DNA of 64,000 nucleotides from Caulobacteraceae bacterium (GTDB lineage: Bacteria; Pseudomonadota; Alphaproteobacteria; Caulobacterales; Caulobacteraceae), in contig CANJLH010000011.1 in assembly GCA_947475415.1 (NCBI GenBank), forward strand, positions 1-64,000, read 5' to 3'. The position numbers were made by a program, and so were the translations under genes. The stretch's first letter is position 1. Each line of letters begins with the position of its first letter. Shown here piece after piece: positions 26,226-34,887 of this stretch. Below the pieces are notes generated by a model, which made no database searches, was not told the DNA's origin, and was given only the letters and a program-made list of their open reading frames with translations.

Positions 26226-27386
26226 CTAGGCCCGGACGGCCTTTAAGGCGTGCCTCACCGTCCGCCAGAACCTGGGCTGAGCGGGCGCGATCTGCAGACC
26301 ATGCACGGCGAGGGAGCCCGCGGCGGCGGCGGTGACGGCCACCAGAGCTGCGCCGGCCAGCGCGATCCACGGCGAAGGCTGGGTCAGCAGCAACAGGAAG
26401 GGGGTGAACGGCGGCGCGAAGGTCAGCCAACCTACGCCTTCCGCCCCGCTGGCGGCGGCGAGGGACGTGAAGAACACGGCCAGCAGCACCGCGAAGATCG
26501 GCCGCGACCAGTTCTGGGCCGCCGCGGTGTCCTGGGCGGCCGCGCCGACAGCGACCACGGCCAGGCCATAGAGCACATAGGCCAGCAGGTAGACCCCCAC
26601 GGCGCCGGCGATGGCCGCCGGGTTGGCCAGGTCTGCAAACAAGCTTCGCATCAGGTGTGCGCCGCCTGGCGCGGCCGACCCGGCGATGGTCGCGGAGCCG
26701 ATCCAGCTCGCCAGCACGAGCAATGACACCGCGCCGACGCCGCTGAGCTTACCCAGCACGATCTGCCAGGGCCTGGCGGCGGCCAGCAGGCATTCCAGGG
26801 CCCGGTTTGCACGTTCCCGGGCCACCGCGACCAGCAGCATGCCCAGGGATCCCGTGAGCGTCAGCCAGAGCATGATCACCAGGACCAGGCGGCCGGCCAT
26901 CGGCGAAGTCCGCGCGGGGGCCGAAGGCGGCGGAACCAGGCGTACGGTGAGGGTGGCGCGCTCTGCGTCTGCGCGCGCCGCGTCCCGCTCCAGGGTGCGC
27001 AGCACCAGCGTCTGGCCCGCGCTCGTCAGAGGAAAGCCCGCGCCGAACCGGGCCTCGATGCTCTGGCCGCCGACGCGCCGCAGTTCGAGGCGCGGCGCCG
27101 GGCGAGGGGAGGCCGCCACGATGAAGGCTCGGCCCTCCAGCTTGCCGGCTGCAACCAGGGCTTCGATCGCCTGGGTCCGCAGGCCGGGATCTGACGCATC
27201 GATGGCGATCTGCGAAGGCGCGTCCGGCTTCAGCGTCGCGGGGACCACGAAACTCGCGCCCAGCATCAGCGCCGGACCGATCGCCAGAGCGATCCAGAAG
27301 CTCGCCGTAGCGACATAGAACTTGAATTCGCGCTCGGCGATCAGCCAGGCCGGCCGCAGGGCCGCGAGGCGGGTTAGAATACCCAT
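26226..27386 (-). CDS. ABC-2 type transporter permease
   Basis: This 386-residue membrane protein has one N-terminal helix (FYVATASFWIALAIGPALML), a large periplasmic domain (about residues 50-165) and five to six C-terminal helices, the NatB/YhaP-type ABC-2 permease layout. It starts 13 bases inside the end of the methyltransferase gene, so the three genes of this cassette are translationally coupled with the ATPase first. Substrate unknown. It is the last gene before the pilins on this strand. Confidence 0.82.
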   Translation of the reverse strand: MGILTRLAALRPAWLIAEREFKFYVATASFWIALAIGPALMLGASFVVPATLKPDAPSQIAIDASDPGLRTQAIEALVAAGKLEGRAFIVAASPRPAPRLELRRVGGQSIEARFGAGFPLTSAGQTLVLRTLERDAARADAERATLTVRLVPPPSAPARTSPMAGRLVLVIMLWLTLTGSLGMLLVAVARERANRALECLLAAARPWQIVLGKLSGVGAVSLLVLASWIGSATIAGSAAPGGAHLMRSLFADLANPAAIAGAVGVYLLAYVLYGLAVVAVGAAAQDTAAAQNWSRPIFAVLLAVFFTSLAAASGAEGVGWLTFAPPFTPFLLLLTQPSPWIALAGAALVAVTAAAAGSLAVHGLQIAPAQPRFWRTVRHALKAVRA

Positions 27387-28006
27387 GGGATCAACCTGAA
27401 ACGCGCTTGCCGCATCAGAGCGGCGTATTGGGGATCGCCGGCCAATACCCGCTCCTCCGCAAGGATGCGCCAGATCTGGCAGCCGAGGGTCGCGGCGTAG
27501 AGGACGGCGTTCAAGGCCAGGGGATTCAGCAGCAGGAACCCCAGGTGGACCAGAACATAGCCAGCGTACATCGGATGGCGAACGAACCGGTAAGGGCCCG
27601 CCTGAACCACGCCCCGGTTGGCCGCCGCCAGCCCGAAGCTGCGCCGCAGGGCCAATTTGGCCCAGATCGCCAGGCCCAGCCCCGCGAACATCAACGCGGC
27701 GGCCAGGTCCGGCGGCACAAGCGCCACGCCGCCCGGCCGCACCAGCAGGGGCAGCATGGTGCCCATCAAAGCCGCTATCCAGTCCTGCGGCCGTGTGGTC
27801 ACCGTCTCGCTGTAGCGGCGGAACAGGATGAACAGCACCACCAGCGCCTCGGAGATCAGCGCCAGGATGTTCTGGGGGTGCAATTCCATCCCGCGGATGA
27901 CCCGCACGGCGAAGCCTGCAAACAGCAGCAGCGAAATGCTCCGCTCGCCCAAGTCGAGCAGGCGCAGCAGGCGAGATTCCGTGGCGGGTCGCATGGGGTT
28001 GATCAT
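27374..28006 (-). CDS. isoprenylcysteine carboxyl methyltransferase (ICMT)-family membrane protein
   Basis: This 210-residue membrane protein has about five hydrophobic segments and the ICMT/phospholipid methyltransferase signature GPYRFVRHPMYAGY (about residues 140-153) followed by EERVLAGDPQY. The family methylates carboxyl, thiol or lipid acceptors at the membrane using S-adenosylmethionine. Prenylated proteins are not expected in bacteria, so the substrate is open. It is sandwiched between, and overlaps, the ATPase gene (4 bases) and the permease gene (13 bases), so it probably works with that exporter. Confidence 0.82.
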   Translation of the reverse strand: MINPMRPATESRLLRLLDLGERSISLLLFAGFAVRVIRGMELHPQNILALISEALVVLFILFRRYSETVTTRPQDWIAALMGTMLPLLVRPGGVALVPPDLAAALMFAGLGLAIWAKLALRRSFGLAAANRGVVQAGPYRFVRHPMYAGYVLVHLGFLLLNPLALNAVLYAATLGCQIWRILAEERVLAGDPQYAALMRQARFRLIPWVF

Positions 28007-28968
28007 GCCGCGATCCGCGCGGGCGTCGCGGCCAGGTCCCAGAACGCCCCCTCGAGGTTGGCCTTGATCGGCTCGAACGCCAGGATCGGGACGGAGAACT
28101 CTGCGAGCGCGCGCACCAGGGCCGGGTGGTTCACCTGTTTGGGCAGCACCACCCGCCAGCGGCCGGCCTCGCCGATGCCACCCGTCATGGGGCGCACCTC
28201 GCCGCCGACGCTGCGCGCCGCGGCGATCAGCGCCGCCTCATCGGAGGTGACCACCACCGCGCCGTGCGGGGCGAGGTCCGAGGCTTCCGCCAGCGGGCCT
28301 TCGAACACCGTGCGCCCGCCCGCCAGCATCACCACCCGGTCGCAAAGGGTTTCGGCGGCGGTCATGGAATGGGTGGAGAACAGGATCGCCCCGCCGCCGG
28401 CCCGAAATTCCGCGAACAGCGACAGCACCTCGGCCTGGGCGATGGGGTCGAGGCCGGAGAGGGGCTCGTCCAGGATAAGCAGGTCGGGGCTGTGGGCCAG
28501 GGCGCAAAGGATCTGCACGCGTTGGGCGTTGCCCTTGGACAGTTCGCCAATGCGGGCCCGCTCGCGGCCGGCCAGGCCGATCCGCTCCAGCAGCCGGTCG
28601 GCGGCGCGCAGGGCGTCGCTGCGGCCCATGCCCTTCAGTCGCGCATTAAAGGCTATGACGTCACGGGCGCGTTCGCGGGGGAACAGGCCCCGTTCTTCCG
28701 GCAGGAAGCCGATCCGTCGGCGCGCGGCGTGATCGGCGGCGGCGCCGAACAGTTGGATCGTCCCGGCGTCGGGTTGCATGAGCCCCATGACACAGCGAAG
28801 CGTCGTGCTCTTGCCGGCCCCATTGATGCCGATGAATCCGGTGATCTCGCCCGCCGCAACCGAGAGGGAAACGCCGTCGATGCCCGCGCCGCTGCTGAAG
28901 CGTTTCGCGAGACCATCAACCTTCAGTAAACCATATGAATTATCGTTGACCACGCCGCATATGCACAT
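28003..28968 (-). CDS. ABC transporter ATP-binding protein (NatA-like)
   Basis: This 321-residue ATPase has Walker A GINGAGKST (about residues 50-58), the ABC signature LSKGNAQRVQ, Walker B LLILDEPLSGLDP and the H-loop FSTHSM. A C-terminal extension of about 90 residues (DUF4162-like) follows, common in ABC-2 exporters such as NatA and YhaQ. I use the ATG at 28968; an in-frame TTG at 28974 and later starts are possible because no clear ribosome site is visible. It is the first gene of the three-gene cassette and partners the permease at 26226-27386. Confidence 0.88.
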   Translation of the reverse strand: MCICGVVNDNSYGLLKVDGLAKRFSSGAGIDGVSLSVAAGEITGFIGINGAGKSTTLRCVMGLMQPDAGTIQLFGAAADHAARRRIGFLPEERGLFPRERARDVIAFNARLKGMGRSDALRAADRLLERIGLAGRERARIGELSKGNAQRVQILCALAHSPDLLILDEPLSGLDPIAQAEVLSLFAEFRAGGGAILFSTHSMTAAETLCDRVVMLAGGRTVFEGPLAEASDLAPHGAVVVTSDEAALIAAARSVGGEVRPMTGGIGEAGRWRVVLPKQVNHPALVRALAEFSVPILAFEPIKANLEGAFWDLAATPARIAA

Positions 28969-29000
28969 GGTCAAGTTGAGGTTTCCCTAACCTCGAAGAA

Positions 29001-29423
29001 TCATCCCGTCGAAGATGGATAACAAGAGGTTGCCGACATTGGTAAATTGATTCTTCCAAGTCCAGTATTCAGGGAGAATGTTCCGGTTCCGACGACCTTA
29101 TTACCGCAGTCTGTGGCGGGTGCGGCGGCGGCCGCGGTGAGAGTAAAGGTTAGGGAGGAAAGGGTTGGCCCTTTGTACTTTCCTTGTCCATAGGACTGGA
29201 TATTTCCGGCGGTGCAGATTGTGGTCTTCACCGAGGCGCAACGGGCCGTGTCCTGCGTCGCGAAATGAAGGGAGACGATCGCGTTGATCGCCATGGCCAT
29301 ATAGATCGCACCTATCGTCAGCAGCGCCAGCAACGGGATGACCAGGGCGAACTCAACCGCCGTCGAACCGCGTTCAGAGCACCATGGGTGTAGTCCGCGC
29401 CGGATTTGGGGTCTGCCAGGCAT
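29001..29423 (-). CDS. TadE-like pseudopilin
   Basis: This 140-residue protein has an N-terminal prepilin-like motif RGSTAVEFALVIPLL (Gly followed by a small residue run and Glu, about residues 18-32) and one membrane helix, as in TadE/TadF minor pilins processed by CpaA. The C-terminal part is Thr/Ala rich with several Cys (DTARCASVKTTIC, TDCGNK, SCYPSS), perhaps disulfide-bonded. Its ATG directly follows the stop of the next upstream pseudopilin gene. It is the last gene of a three-gene pseudopilin operon. Confidence 0.85.
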   Translation of the reverse strand: MPGRPQIRRGLHPWCSERGSTAVEFALVIPLLALLTIGAIYMAMAINAIVSLHFATQDTARCASVKTTICTAGNIQSYGQGKYKGPTLSSLTFTLTAAAAAPATDCGNKVVGTGTFSLNTGLGRINLPMSATSCYPSSTG

Positions 29424-30005
29424 CTATCTCAGCCTAATCCAGGCGGTTTTCGAAACCGATGTGCCGAGCAGGCTGGCGACCGACAAGCCGCTGAATATCG
29501 GGGTGTAGGTGTAGGTCGTGGTGGCCTTGATGTATTCGCCCGCCTTCGTCGTTGAACTGGGACACGTGGGGGCGGAGGTGGGAGACAGGCTGCCGCCGAT
29601 CGTAGCGGTCGAGCCTTGCAAGGCCAGATCGCCGGACCCATTGCGGCAATACCACCCGTCGGTGATGTTGGCGTTGGTGAGTGTGATGTTGGTTCCCAGC
29701 GAGGTGTTCTGGGCAGCGCGGCGCATCCTGACGACCAGGGTCTCCGCGCCAGTGTAGCAGTTCTGCACCGCCGGAAGCTCCGCTCCGGTGTCGCAAAAGC
29801 GCCAGGCCGCGGCCACGGCGGCCTGAGCGGCGGCCTCCACCTGCATCTTGCGGTAGGTGTAGACTCCAATGTCCACGGCGCTGAAAACCGGGACCACGAT
29901 GACGGTCGTCCAGATGGCGATCTCAAGAGCCGCCGCGCCGCGGGCGTCGCGCGCAAGCCGCGTCAAAAACCAAGATTTTGGATTCTCAACTAACTTGCGC
30001 CTCAT
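29424..30005 (-). CDS. TadE/TadF-like pseudopilin
   Basis: This 193-residue protein has a basic N-terminus, then ARGAAALEIAIWTTVIVVPVF (about residues 22-42), a TadE-type processing and membrane segment. The mature part contains paired Cys (RFCDTG, VQNCYTG, GWYCRNG, APTCPSS) and is Thr-rich. It overlaps the TadG-like gene by 4 bases and abuts the downstream pseudopilin gene, so the three are co-translated. Role as a minor pilin is an inference from family and context. Confidence 0.83.
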   Translation of the reverse strand: MRRKLVENPKSWFLTRLARDARGAAALEIAIWTTVIVVPVFSAVDIGVYTYRKMQVEAAAQAAVAAAWRFCDTGAELPAVQNCYTGAETLVVRMRRAAQNTSLGTNITLTNANITDGWYCRNGSGDLALQGSTATIGGSLSPTSAPTCPSSTTKAGEYIKATTTYTYTPIFSGLSVASLLGTSVSKTAWIRLR

Positions 30006-31408
30006 TGCACCAATCTCTGGCGGCCACCGGTTCCGGGAACAGTATTGAGGTCGAGGCCGGCCTGATAACAGTCAGTCGTCGTGGCAAGGATGTCACCGCC
30101 ACCACCAACAAGAATGTCATTAACCATTATTCCAAGGCAGTTTAGGCCGCTAGTTTGGTGGTTGATGGCGCCTCTAATTGTTAATGATAGGTGTGGGCCG
30201 TAAATCAAACCTGTAATTCTAAAATCGAGAGCGTTAATCCCATTGCCTCCAAAGGTCAGGCTGTTGGCTCCGCTCATGCGGGAGTCTTGATAAAGCGCAA
30301 TTCCAGACCAAGTTCCTGTAGTCGGAGCACCCATATCTATATAGGGCGTGCCGCCGTTGCCGCTTCGCGTCACGAAACCAGGCGCACCGCTGCTAGCGGA
30401 TCCCGTACCGGCAAACACGACAGTGAGACCAGCGTTTGTTGGTCCTGTGAATGAAGAGCCCCCACTTAGGACCAAATTCGCGCCATTATAAAGTGTGATG
30501 ACACGATTTGCGCCACCGGTATCTACAACAACTGGACCACTAATTGTGAGATTGCCGGTGTAGCAGCGGTTTCCAGCGCTAATATTAAATGTGCCGCTGG
30601 AAATTGTAGTGGCGCCCGAACATCCACTGGGCGGCGGAATGTTCGCAGCTGTGGACAAGGCAGCGAACTTATCGAGTGGAGTTGGGGCGACTTGTGAACC
30701 TTGTTGGTCTTGGCCGCAGCTAGACGTTCCCACAGCCCATCCGTGTGGCGCGGACGGCAATCCGTGGGCATTGCAATTTAGATTCCCATTCGAGAAGAGG
30801 CTACAACCCGACAAGTTCGCGCTGGTAGCCCCGTTTGTTCTGAATGAATCACCAGTGCCAAGCGTCGTAATGCAAAAATAGTCGTCCACGCCTTTGGGAT
30901 TGGCGATCGCCAGGGCGGACACCACCTGTCCGCGGCCCGAGCCCACGGCGGTGTCGCCGTTGAACCCGACGGCCCGCATCAGATAGATGGGAACAGCCTT
31001 TGTGATCACCACCTTGTAGCACTTGTCGCTCGCCCCCGCGCCGGGCAGACAATTGGCGTGTGAAAGCGTCGTTGTTACAGTGGTCGTACTGCTGGCGGTG
31101 AACCCATAGCCTTTGGCGACTGCGGCGGCCTCCTGGACATAGGTTATCCCCGTGCAGGCCGGACTGGCCGAGGGATCGCAAGCGTTTGCCGCCGCCGCCA
31201 GGGCCGCGGTATCGGCGGCGTTCTGGGCTGATCGTTGGGTGAAGTACCAGTTCGACGCCTCGGCGGCGAAGCCGAGCAGGCCGACGATCGGTACGATCAT
31301 CACCGCCATGACCGGGCTGACCGCGCCCAGGCGCGCGCGGGCGAAACGGGCGATCCAGGGGCGCGGCGCACGAGGAGGGGCCGAGGCCCGATGTTTGACT
31401 TTCAGCAC
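30002..31408 (-). CDS. TadG-like protein with a Gly/Ser/Thr-rich C-terminal region
   Basis: This 468-residue protein opens with a TadG-type N-terminal segment (GAVSPVMAVMIVPIVGLLGFAAE, then TQRSAQNAADTAALAAA) containing one membrane helix. No von Willebrand A domain (DxSxS) is seen after it. Instead residues from about 165 onward are Gly/Ser/Thr/Asn-rich with short strand-like repeats and many Cys, suggesting a beta-rich surface domain. The start is GTG at 31408 with AAGGG 8 bases upstream. The stretch 30090-30860 is visibly richer in A/T than the rest of the gene. It heads the three-gene pseudopilin operon. Confidence 0.8.
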   Translation of the reverse strand: MLKVKHRASAPPRAPRPWIARFARARLGAVSPVMAVMIVPIVGLLGFAAEASNWYFTQRSAQNAADTAALAAAANACDPSASPACTGITYVQEAAAVAKGYGFTASSTTTVTTTLSHANCLPGAGASDKCYKVVITKAVPIYLMRAVGFNGDTAVGSGRGQVVSALAIANPKGVDDYFCITTLGTGDSFRTNGATSANLSGCSLFSNGNLNCNAHGLPSAPHGWAVGTSSCGQDQQGSQVAPTPLDKFAALSTAANIPPPSGCSGATTISSGTFNISAGNRCYTGNLTISGPVVVDTGGANRVITLYNGANLVLSGGSSFTGPTNAGLTVVFAGTGSASSGAPGFVTRSGNGGTPYIDMGAPTTGTWSGIALYQDSRMSGANSLTFGGNGINALDFRITGLIYGPHLSLTIRGAINHQTSGLNCLGIMVNDILVGGGGDILATTTDCYQAGLDLNTVPGTGGRQRLVQ

Positions 31409-31775
31409 GTCCGCACCCTTTCGCGCCGCAGGTTCGCCTGACGGTGGTCGCCTGGGCGTCCATCGCCGCTAAGCGACCTCAACGCCCAATTGCGCATGGG
31501 CGGCCCCGAAGCGCACGCTAGCTCAACCCTCGGGAGAAATTCCTGAGTGTCCATGCGTATGGTGCGGCGAAGTCGCCGGGTCAACACAAGCTGATCTCTG
31601 CGCGAACCTGCATGCAATTCTTGACAATATGTCGCCAAAATAAGCATTCGCGCCCAGGCCAAGCTGCGAATTCCGGCGAAGTCAAAGTGTAGACTTCGAT
31701 CCTCGGGGAAGACGCCGTGGCGCAAGCCTATCCTGCGGCGGCCTCACAGCAATTAAAATTTAATTACAATCACCC
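31409..31775. other. intergenic region before the TadG operon
   Basis: These 367 bases hold no convincing gene. They should contain the promoter of the minus-strand TadG operon and the end of the response-regulator transcript. A perfect small palindrome ATTAAAATTTAAT lies near 31753-31765, close to the regulator's stop. No TTAA-N7-TTAA box was seen. Confidence 0.5.
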
Positions 31776-32486
31776 CTAGCCGCCGCCGGTCGCCTCCGGC
31801 GTCACCGCCAGCCGGTAGCCCAGCCCCTGTTCGGCGATCAGGTATTTGGGATTGGCGGGGTCGGGCTCGATCTTGCGGCGCACCTGCCAGGCGAGCACGC
31901 GCAAATGCATGACGTCGGCGTCGCTGCCCTTGCCCCAGATGCCGGCCACCAGTTCGCGATGGGCGACCACGGCGCCCTGGGCGGCGGTGAGCACGCGCAG
32001 CATCTCGGTCTCGCGCATGGTCAGGCGCTTGGGCGCGCCCTCGACGATGGCGATCCGGTTCTTGAAGTCGAATTCGATATCCGAGAACTTGGCGTTGCCG
32101 GCGGCGCCCGCTCCGAAGGGTGGGCGCACCGCAACACGGATGCGCGCCAGCAGTTCCCCCACCGAGAACGGCTTGGAGATGTAGTCATTGGCGCCCCGGT
32201 CCAGGGCCTCGATCTTCTCGCCTTCAAAGGCGCGGGCCGAGAGCACCAGGATCGGCGCGCGGCTGAAGGCGCGGGCCGAGGTGATCACGTCCTTGCCGTC
32301 CATGTCGGGAAGCCCCAGGTCGAGCAGCACGGCGTCGAAAGGCTCCGCCTGCAGCGCGCTCAGCGCCGCCTTGCCGGTGCGCGCCGTGGTGGTGTGATAG
32401 CCCGTCGCGTTCAGCGTGGACTCCAGCACCCGAAGCAGCTGTTCCTCGTCCTCGACGAGCAGGATGTTGGCTGCCGGTTCGCTCAT
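31776..32486 (-). CDS. OmpR/KdpE-family response regulator
   Basis: This 236-residue protein has a receiver domain (acidic VEDEEQLL near residue 11, phospho-acceptor Asp in AVLLDLGLPDMDG about residue 56, the T/S position in LVLSARA, and Lys in YISKPFS) and a C-terminal winged helix (MRETEMLRVLTAAQG, DVMHLRVLAWQVRRKIE, GLGYRL). The sequence is close to KdpE. Its start overlaps the end of the kinase gene by 4 bases (ATGA), so the two are one operon and surely partners. Target genes are unknown and no kdpABC is present in the window. Confidence 0.92.
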   Translation of the reverse strand: MSEPAANILLVEDEEQLLRVLESTLNATGYHTTTARTGKAALSALQAEPFDAVLLDLGLPDMDGKDVITSARAFSRAPILVLSARAFEGEKIEALDRGANDYISKPFSVGELLARIRVAVRPPFGAGAAGNAKFSDIEFDFKNRIAIVEGAPKRLTMRETEMLRVLTAAQGAVVAHRELVAGIWGKGSDADVMHLRVLAWQVRRKIEPDPANPKYLIAEQGLGYRLAVTPEATGGG

Positions 32487-34405
32487 GATCCCGCCCCCGC
32501 CAATGGCAATCTAACCCGCATGGTGACCCCCGTCGTTCCGTCTGTGCGGTTTTCGGCCTCGATGGTTCCGCCCATCATTTCCACGAGGCTTTTGGTTATG
32601 TAGAGGCCGAGGCCCAGGCCGGTGGCCTTGGCCTGTCGGCTTCGATAGAAGCGGCCGAAGATGTGGCCGATGTCGTTGGGCGGCACGCCGGCCCCCTGGT
32701 CGGTGACCTCCAGCACCATGACGCCGCCTTCCGGGCGGGCCGTCACGGAGACGAGCGTATCTTCGGTGCTGTATTTGATGGCGTTCTCAAGCAGGTTGCC
32801 CAGCACCTGTTTCATCTGTTCCGGGTCGACCTGGACCTTTCGATCGGTGATCTGGACCTCAAGATAACGCCGGGCGCCGCCAGCCTCGCCGAAGGAGTCC
32901 CAGACGTCATTGACGATCAGCTCCAGGTCGGTCGGGCGGGGCTTGATTTCGATGGATCCGGATTCCAGCCGCGCCACGCTGAGGAAATTCTCCACATAGC
33001 GGTTCAGCCGGTTCGCCTGTTCGCGGATAATCAGCAGGAAGTCATGGCTGGCCTTGGCGTCATGCTGGCCGCCGTGGTCGAGCAGATTGGTCACCGAGCC
33101 CAGGATGCTGGACAGCGGCGTGCGGAAGTGGTGCGAAACCGCGTCGAGCAGGATGGTGCGCAACTGTTCGGTCCGCGCCACCGATTCCATCTCGGCCTTC
33201 TCGAACTTCAGCCTCGCGCGCATCAGCGCCGCCGCACCTAGGTCGGCGATCATGCCCATTGCGCCATCGACGGCGGCCTGGTCATCGCGGAAGAACCGGC
33301 TTGTCCGCCACCTCAGTTCACCCACGTCCCGGCCGTCGGCGACGAGGCGCCGGCTTCGCCAGTCGCCCTGATTGGCGTCGGCTTTCGGACGCGCCGCGCC
33401 GTGAAGGACCTGGCCATTGGCGTCAGAGAGCTGCACGTAGCCGCCAGCGCAGGCCTCCCGCGCGGCGGCGAAGACGATGCGGCGGATGTCGTTCTCATCC
33501 TCCAGTCGCGAAAGAGCGCCGCCGGTGACCAACAGGCCCTGCAAGGCCAGGTGCCGGCGCTGGGTCTGGGCGGAAAACACCCCGATGATGAGGCCGACGC
33601 CGCCAAACAGCATGATGTCGCCCAGGACATCGCCCGACATGGGCGCCAGACGAAGAGGGGACGCTGCGGGCAGCCACGCCTGAAGCAAGCCCGCGGCCAG
33701 GCCAGCGAGCGCGCCGGTCCAGGGACCATACATCGCCCCGGCCGCAACCACAGGCGCCATCAAGATAAGCGTTTGCACCATCAGCGCGGGCGGCGAGGCG
33801 ATCTCCCGCGACACCACCGCCATGGTGATCACCAGGGCGATACTGGCGCCCGAGGTCAAAATTGTCTGCAGGGCGTGGTGCGCAAATCCCAATTGGCGCC
33901 CACCAATGAAACTCTCCGCCACCAGCGCCGGCAGCGCCTGATCCGGTTGTGGTCCGCTGACGCGAAGGACCTCTCGGATGGACTCATCCTGCCGGCGCTG
34001 CCGCAGGCTGCCGGCATAGACGCCGCCGGCCCAAGCGACGCTGAAATAGAGCGCCATGACCAGAACGCTCTTCGTTGCGTCCATAGTGAGGGGCTGCGGG
34101 GTCAGCGGCATGAGCGGTCCGAGCAGGGCCACGGCCAGCAGGCTCGCCGCAAATCCATACCAGACGCCGTAGATGCAGGCGGCGAACAACAGCGGCGGCA
34201 GGAAGACCGTCAATGACAGATCCACGCCGAGCCACTGGTAGCCGGATATGGCGATCAGGTAGGCCGCGAGGACTCCGCCCAGGACAACCGTCAGCCGCTC
34301 GGTGAGCTTCTCGATCATCGGTCTCGTGTGCGTCCCAACGTCTACAGCGGAGGACATGGCGCCCGTACCAATCCGGAATGCGCCCTGCTGTGCGCGCTCA
34401 TACAT
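32483..34405 (-). CDS. membrane sensor histidine kinase with two DUF4118-like membrane blocks
   Basis: This 640-residue kinase has two blocks of about four membrane helices each (about residues 38-130 and 175-285), both like the DUF4118 sensor of KdpD, then a GAF-like linker, a HisKA helix pair (DAVSHHFRTPLSSILGS, phospho-acceptor His) and an HATPase domain (NLLENAIKYS, DQGAGVPP, GLGLGLYI). The N-terminal KdpD and USP domains that sense potassium are absent. GGGAG six bases before 34405 supports this start. It is coupled to the response-regulator gene. The signal is unknown; its position beside pilus genes makes surface or envelope sensing possible. Confidence 0.9.
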   Translation of the reverse strand: MYERAQQGAFRIGTGAMSSAVDVGTHTRPMIEKLTERLTVVLGGVLAAYLIAISGYQWLGVDLSLTVFLPPLLFAACIYGVWYGFAASLLAVALLGPLMPLTPQPLTMDATKSVLVMALYFSVAWAGGVYAGSLRQRRQDESIREVLRVSGPQPDQALPALVAESFIGGRQLGFAHHALQTILTSGASIALVITMAVVSREIASPPALMVQTLILMAPVVAAGAMYGPWTGALAGLAAGLLQAWLPAASPLRLAPMSGDVLGDIMLFGGVGLIIGVFSAQTQRRHLALQGLLVTGGALSRLEDENDIRRIVFAAAREACAGGYVQLSDANGQVLHGAARPKADANQGDWRSRRLVADGRDVGELRWRTSRFFRDDQAAVDGAMGMIADLGAAALMRARLKFEKAEMESVARTEQLRTILLDAVSHHFRTPLSSILGSVTNLLDHGGQHDAKASHDFLLIIREQANRLNRYVENFLSVARLESGSIEIKPRPTDLELIVNDVWDSFGEAGGARRYLEVQITDRKVQVDPEQMKQVLGNLLENAIKYSTEDTLVSVTARPEGGVMVLEVTDQGAGVPPNDIGHIFGRFYRSRQAKATGLGLGLYITKSLVEMMGGTIEAENRTDGTTGVTMRVRLPLAGAGS

Positions 34406-34887
34406 TCAAAACTCCCGCCACGGACGCGCAAGCGCGCGCCTTACCGCGCGGCGCGGTGTCGCGGACGCCGGCTCTCGGGCGGCGCAGACATAACGAAAAT
34501 TAAATCGACCAGGGGTCATTGCGCGTGCGTACTGCGACGAGGCCTTTAGAAAATGTTCCGTTGACCGGCAGTGTAAATTAAAAACAAGCGCCCTCGCAAC
34601 AGATATTCCGCAGAACAAAATATATAAAAGTCGGATATCTTGCGCATTTCATCGCTACAGATTCAAATAATCTCTAGTGTGTGGCGAATTTAGGCTCAAT
34701 TACACCTGATATAAATTAGATGTGCGGGCGAAAATGGGTGTTTCGGTGATGTGAATGGCCTTGTGATCTTGCGCGGACAGCGCGAGAATTGGGCCTATGC
34801 TTCGGCATTTTGTGTGGCGCGACGCATGGGTGATGCGCGCTGCGCCCGCATGGATGCGAGAAAACACGCGCTCAGGGAGCGGCTGGA
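34406..34887. promoter_or_regulatory. divergent intergenic region, AT-rich
   Basis: These 482 bases separate the minus-strand kinase gene from the plus-strand methyltransferase gene and hold no convincing gene. The middle (about 34485-34735) is clearly AT-richer than its surroundings, with runs such as AACAAAATATATAAAAG near 34612-34628. Divergent promoters are expected. No TTAA-N7-TTAA box or clear palindrome was found. Confidence 0.5.

Noticed and set aside
31402..31725. 107-codon minus-strand frame upstream of the TadG-like gene
   Set aside because: It overlaps the supported GTG start of the TadG-like gene, has no domain and is rich in Arg, as random GC-rich frames are.
32483..34405. Annotation as KdpD
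   Set aside because: The N-terminal KdpD and USP domains are absent and no kdpABC genes are in the window; only the membrane and kinase parts are KdpD-like.
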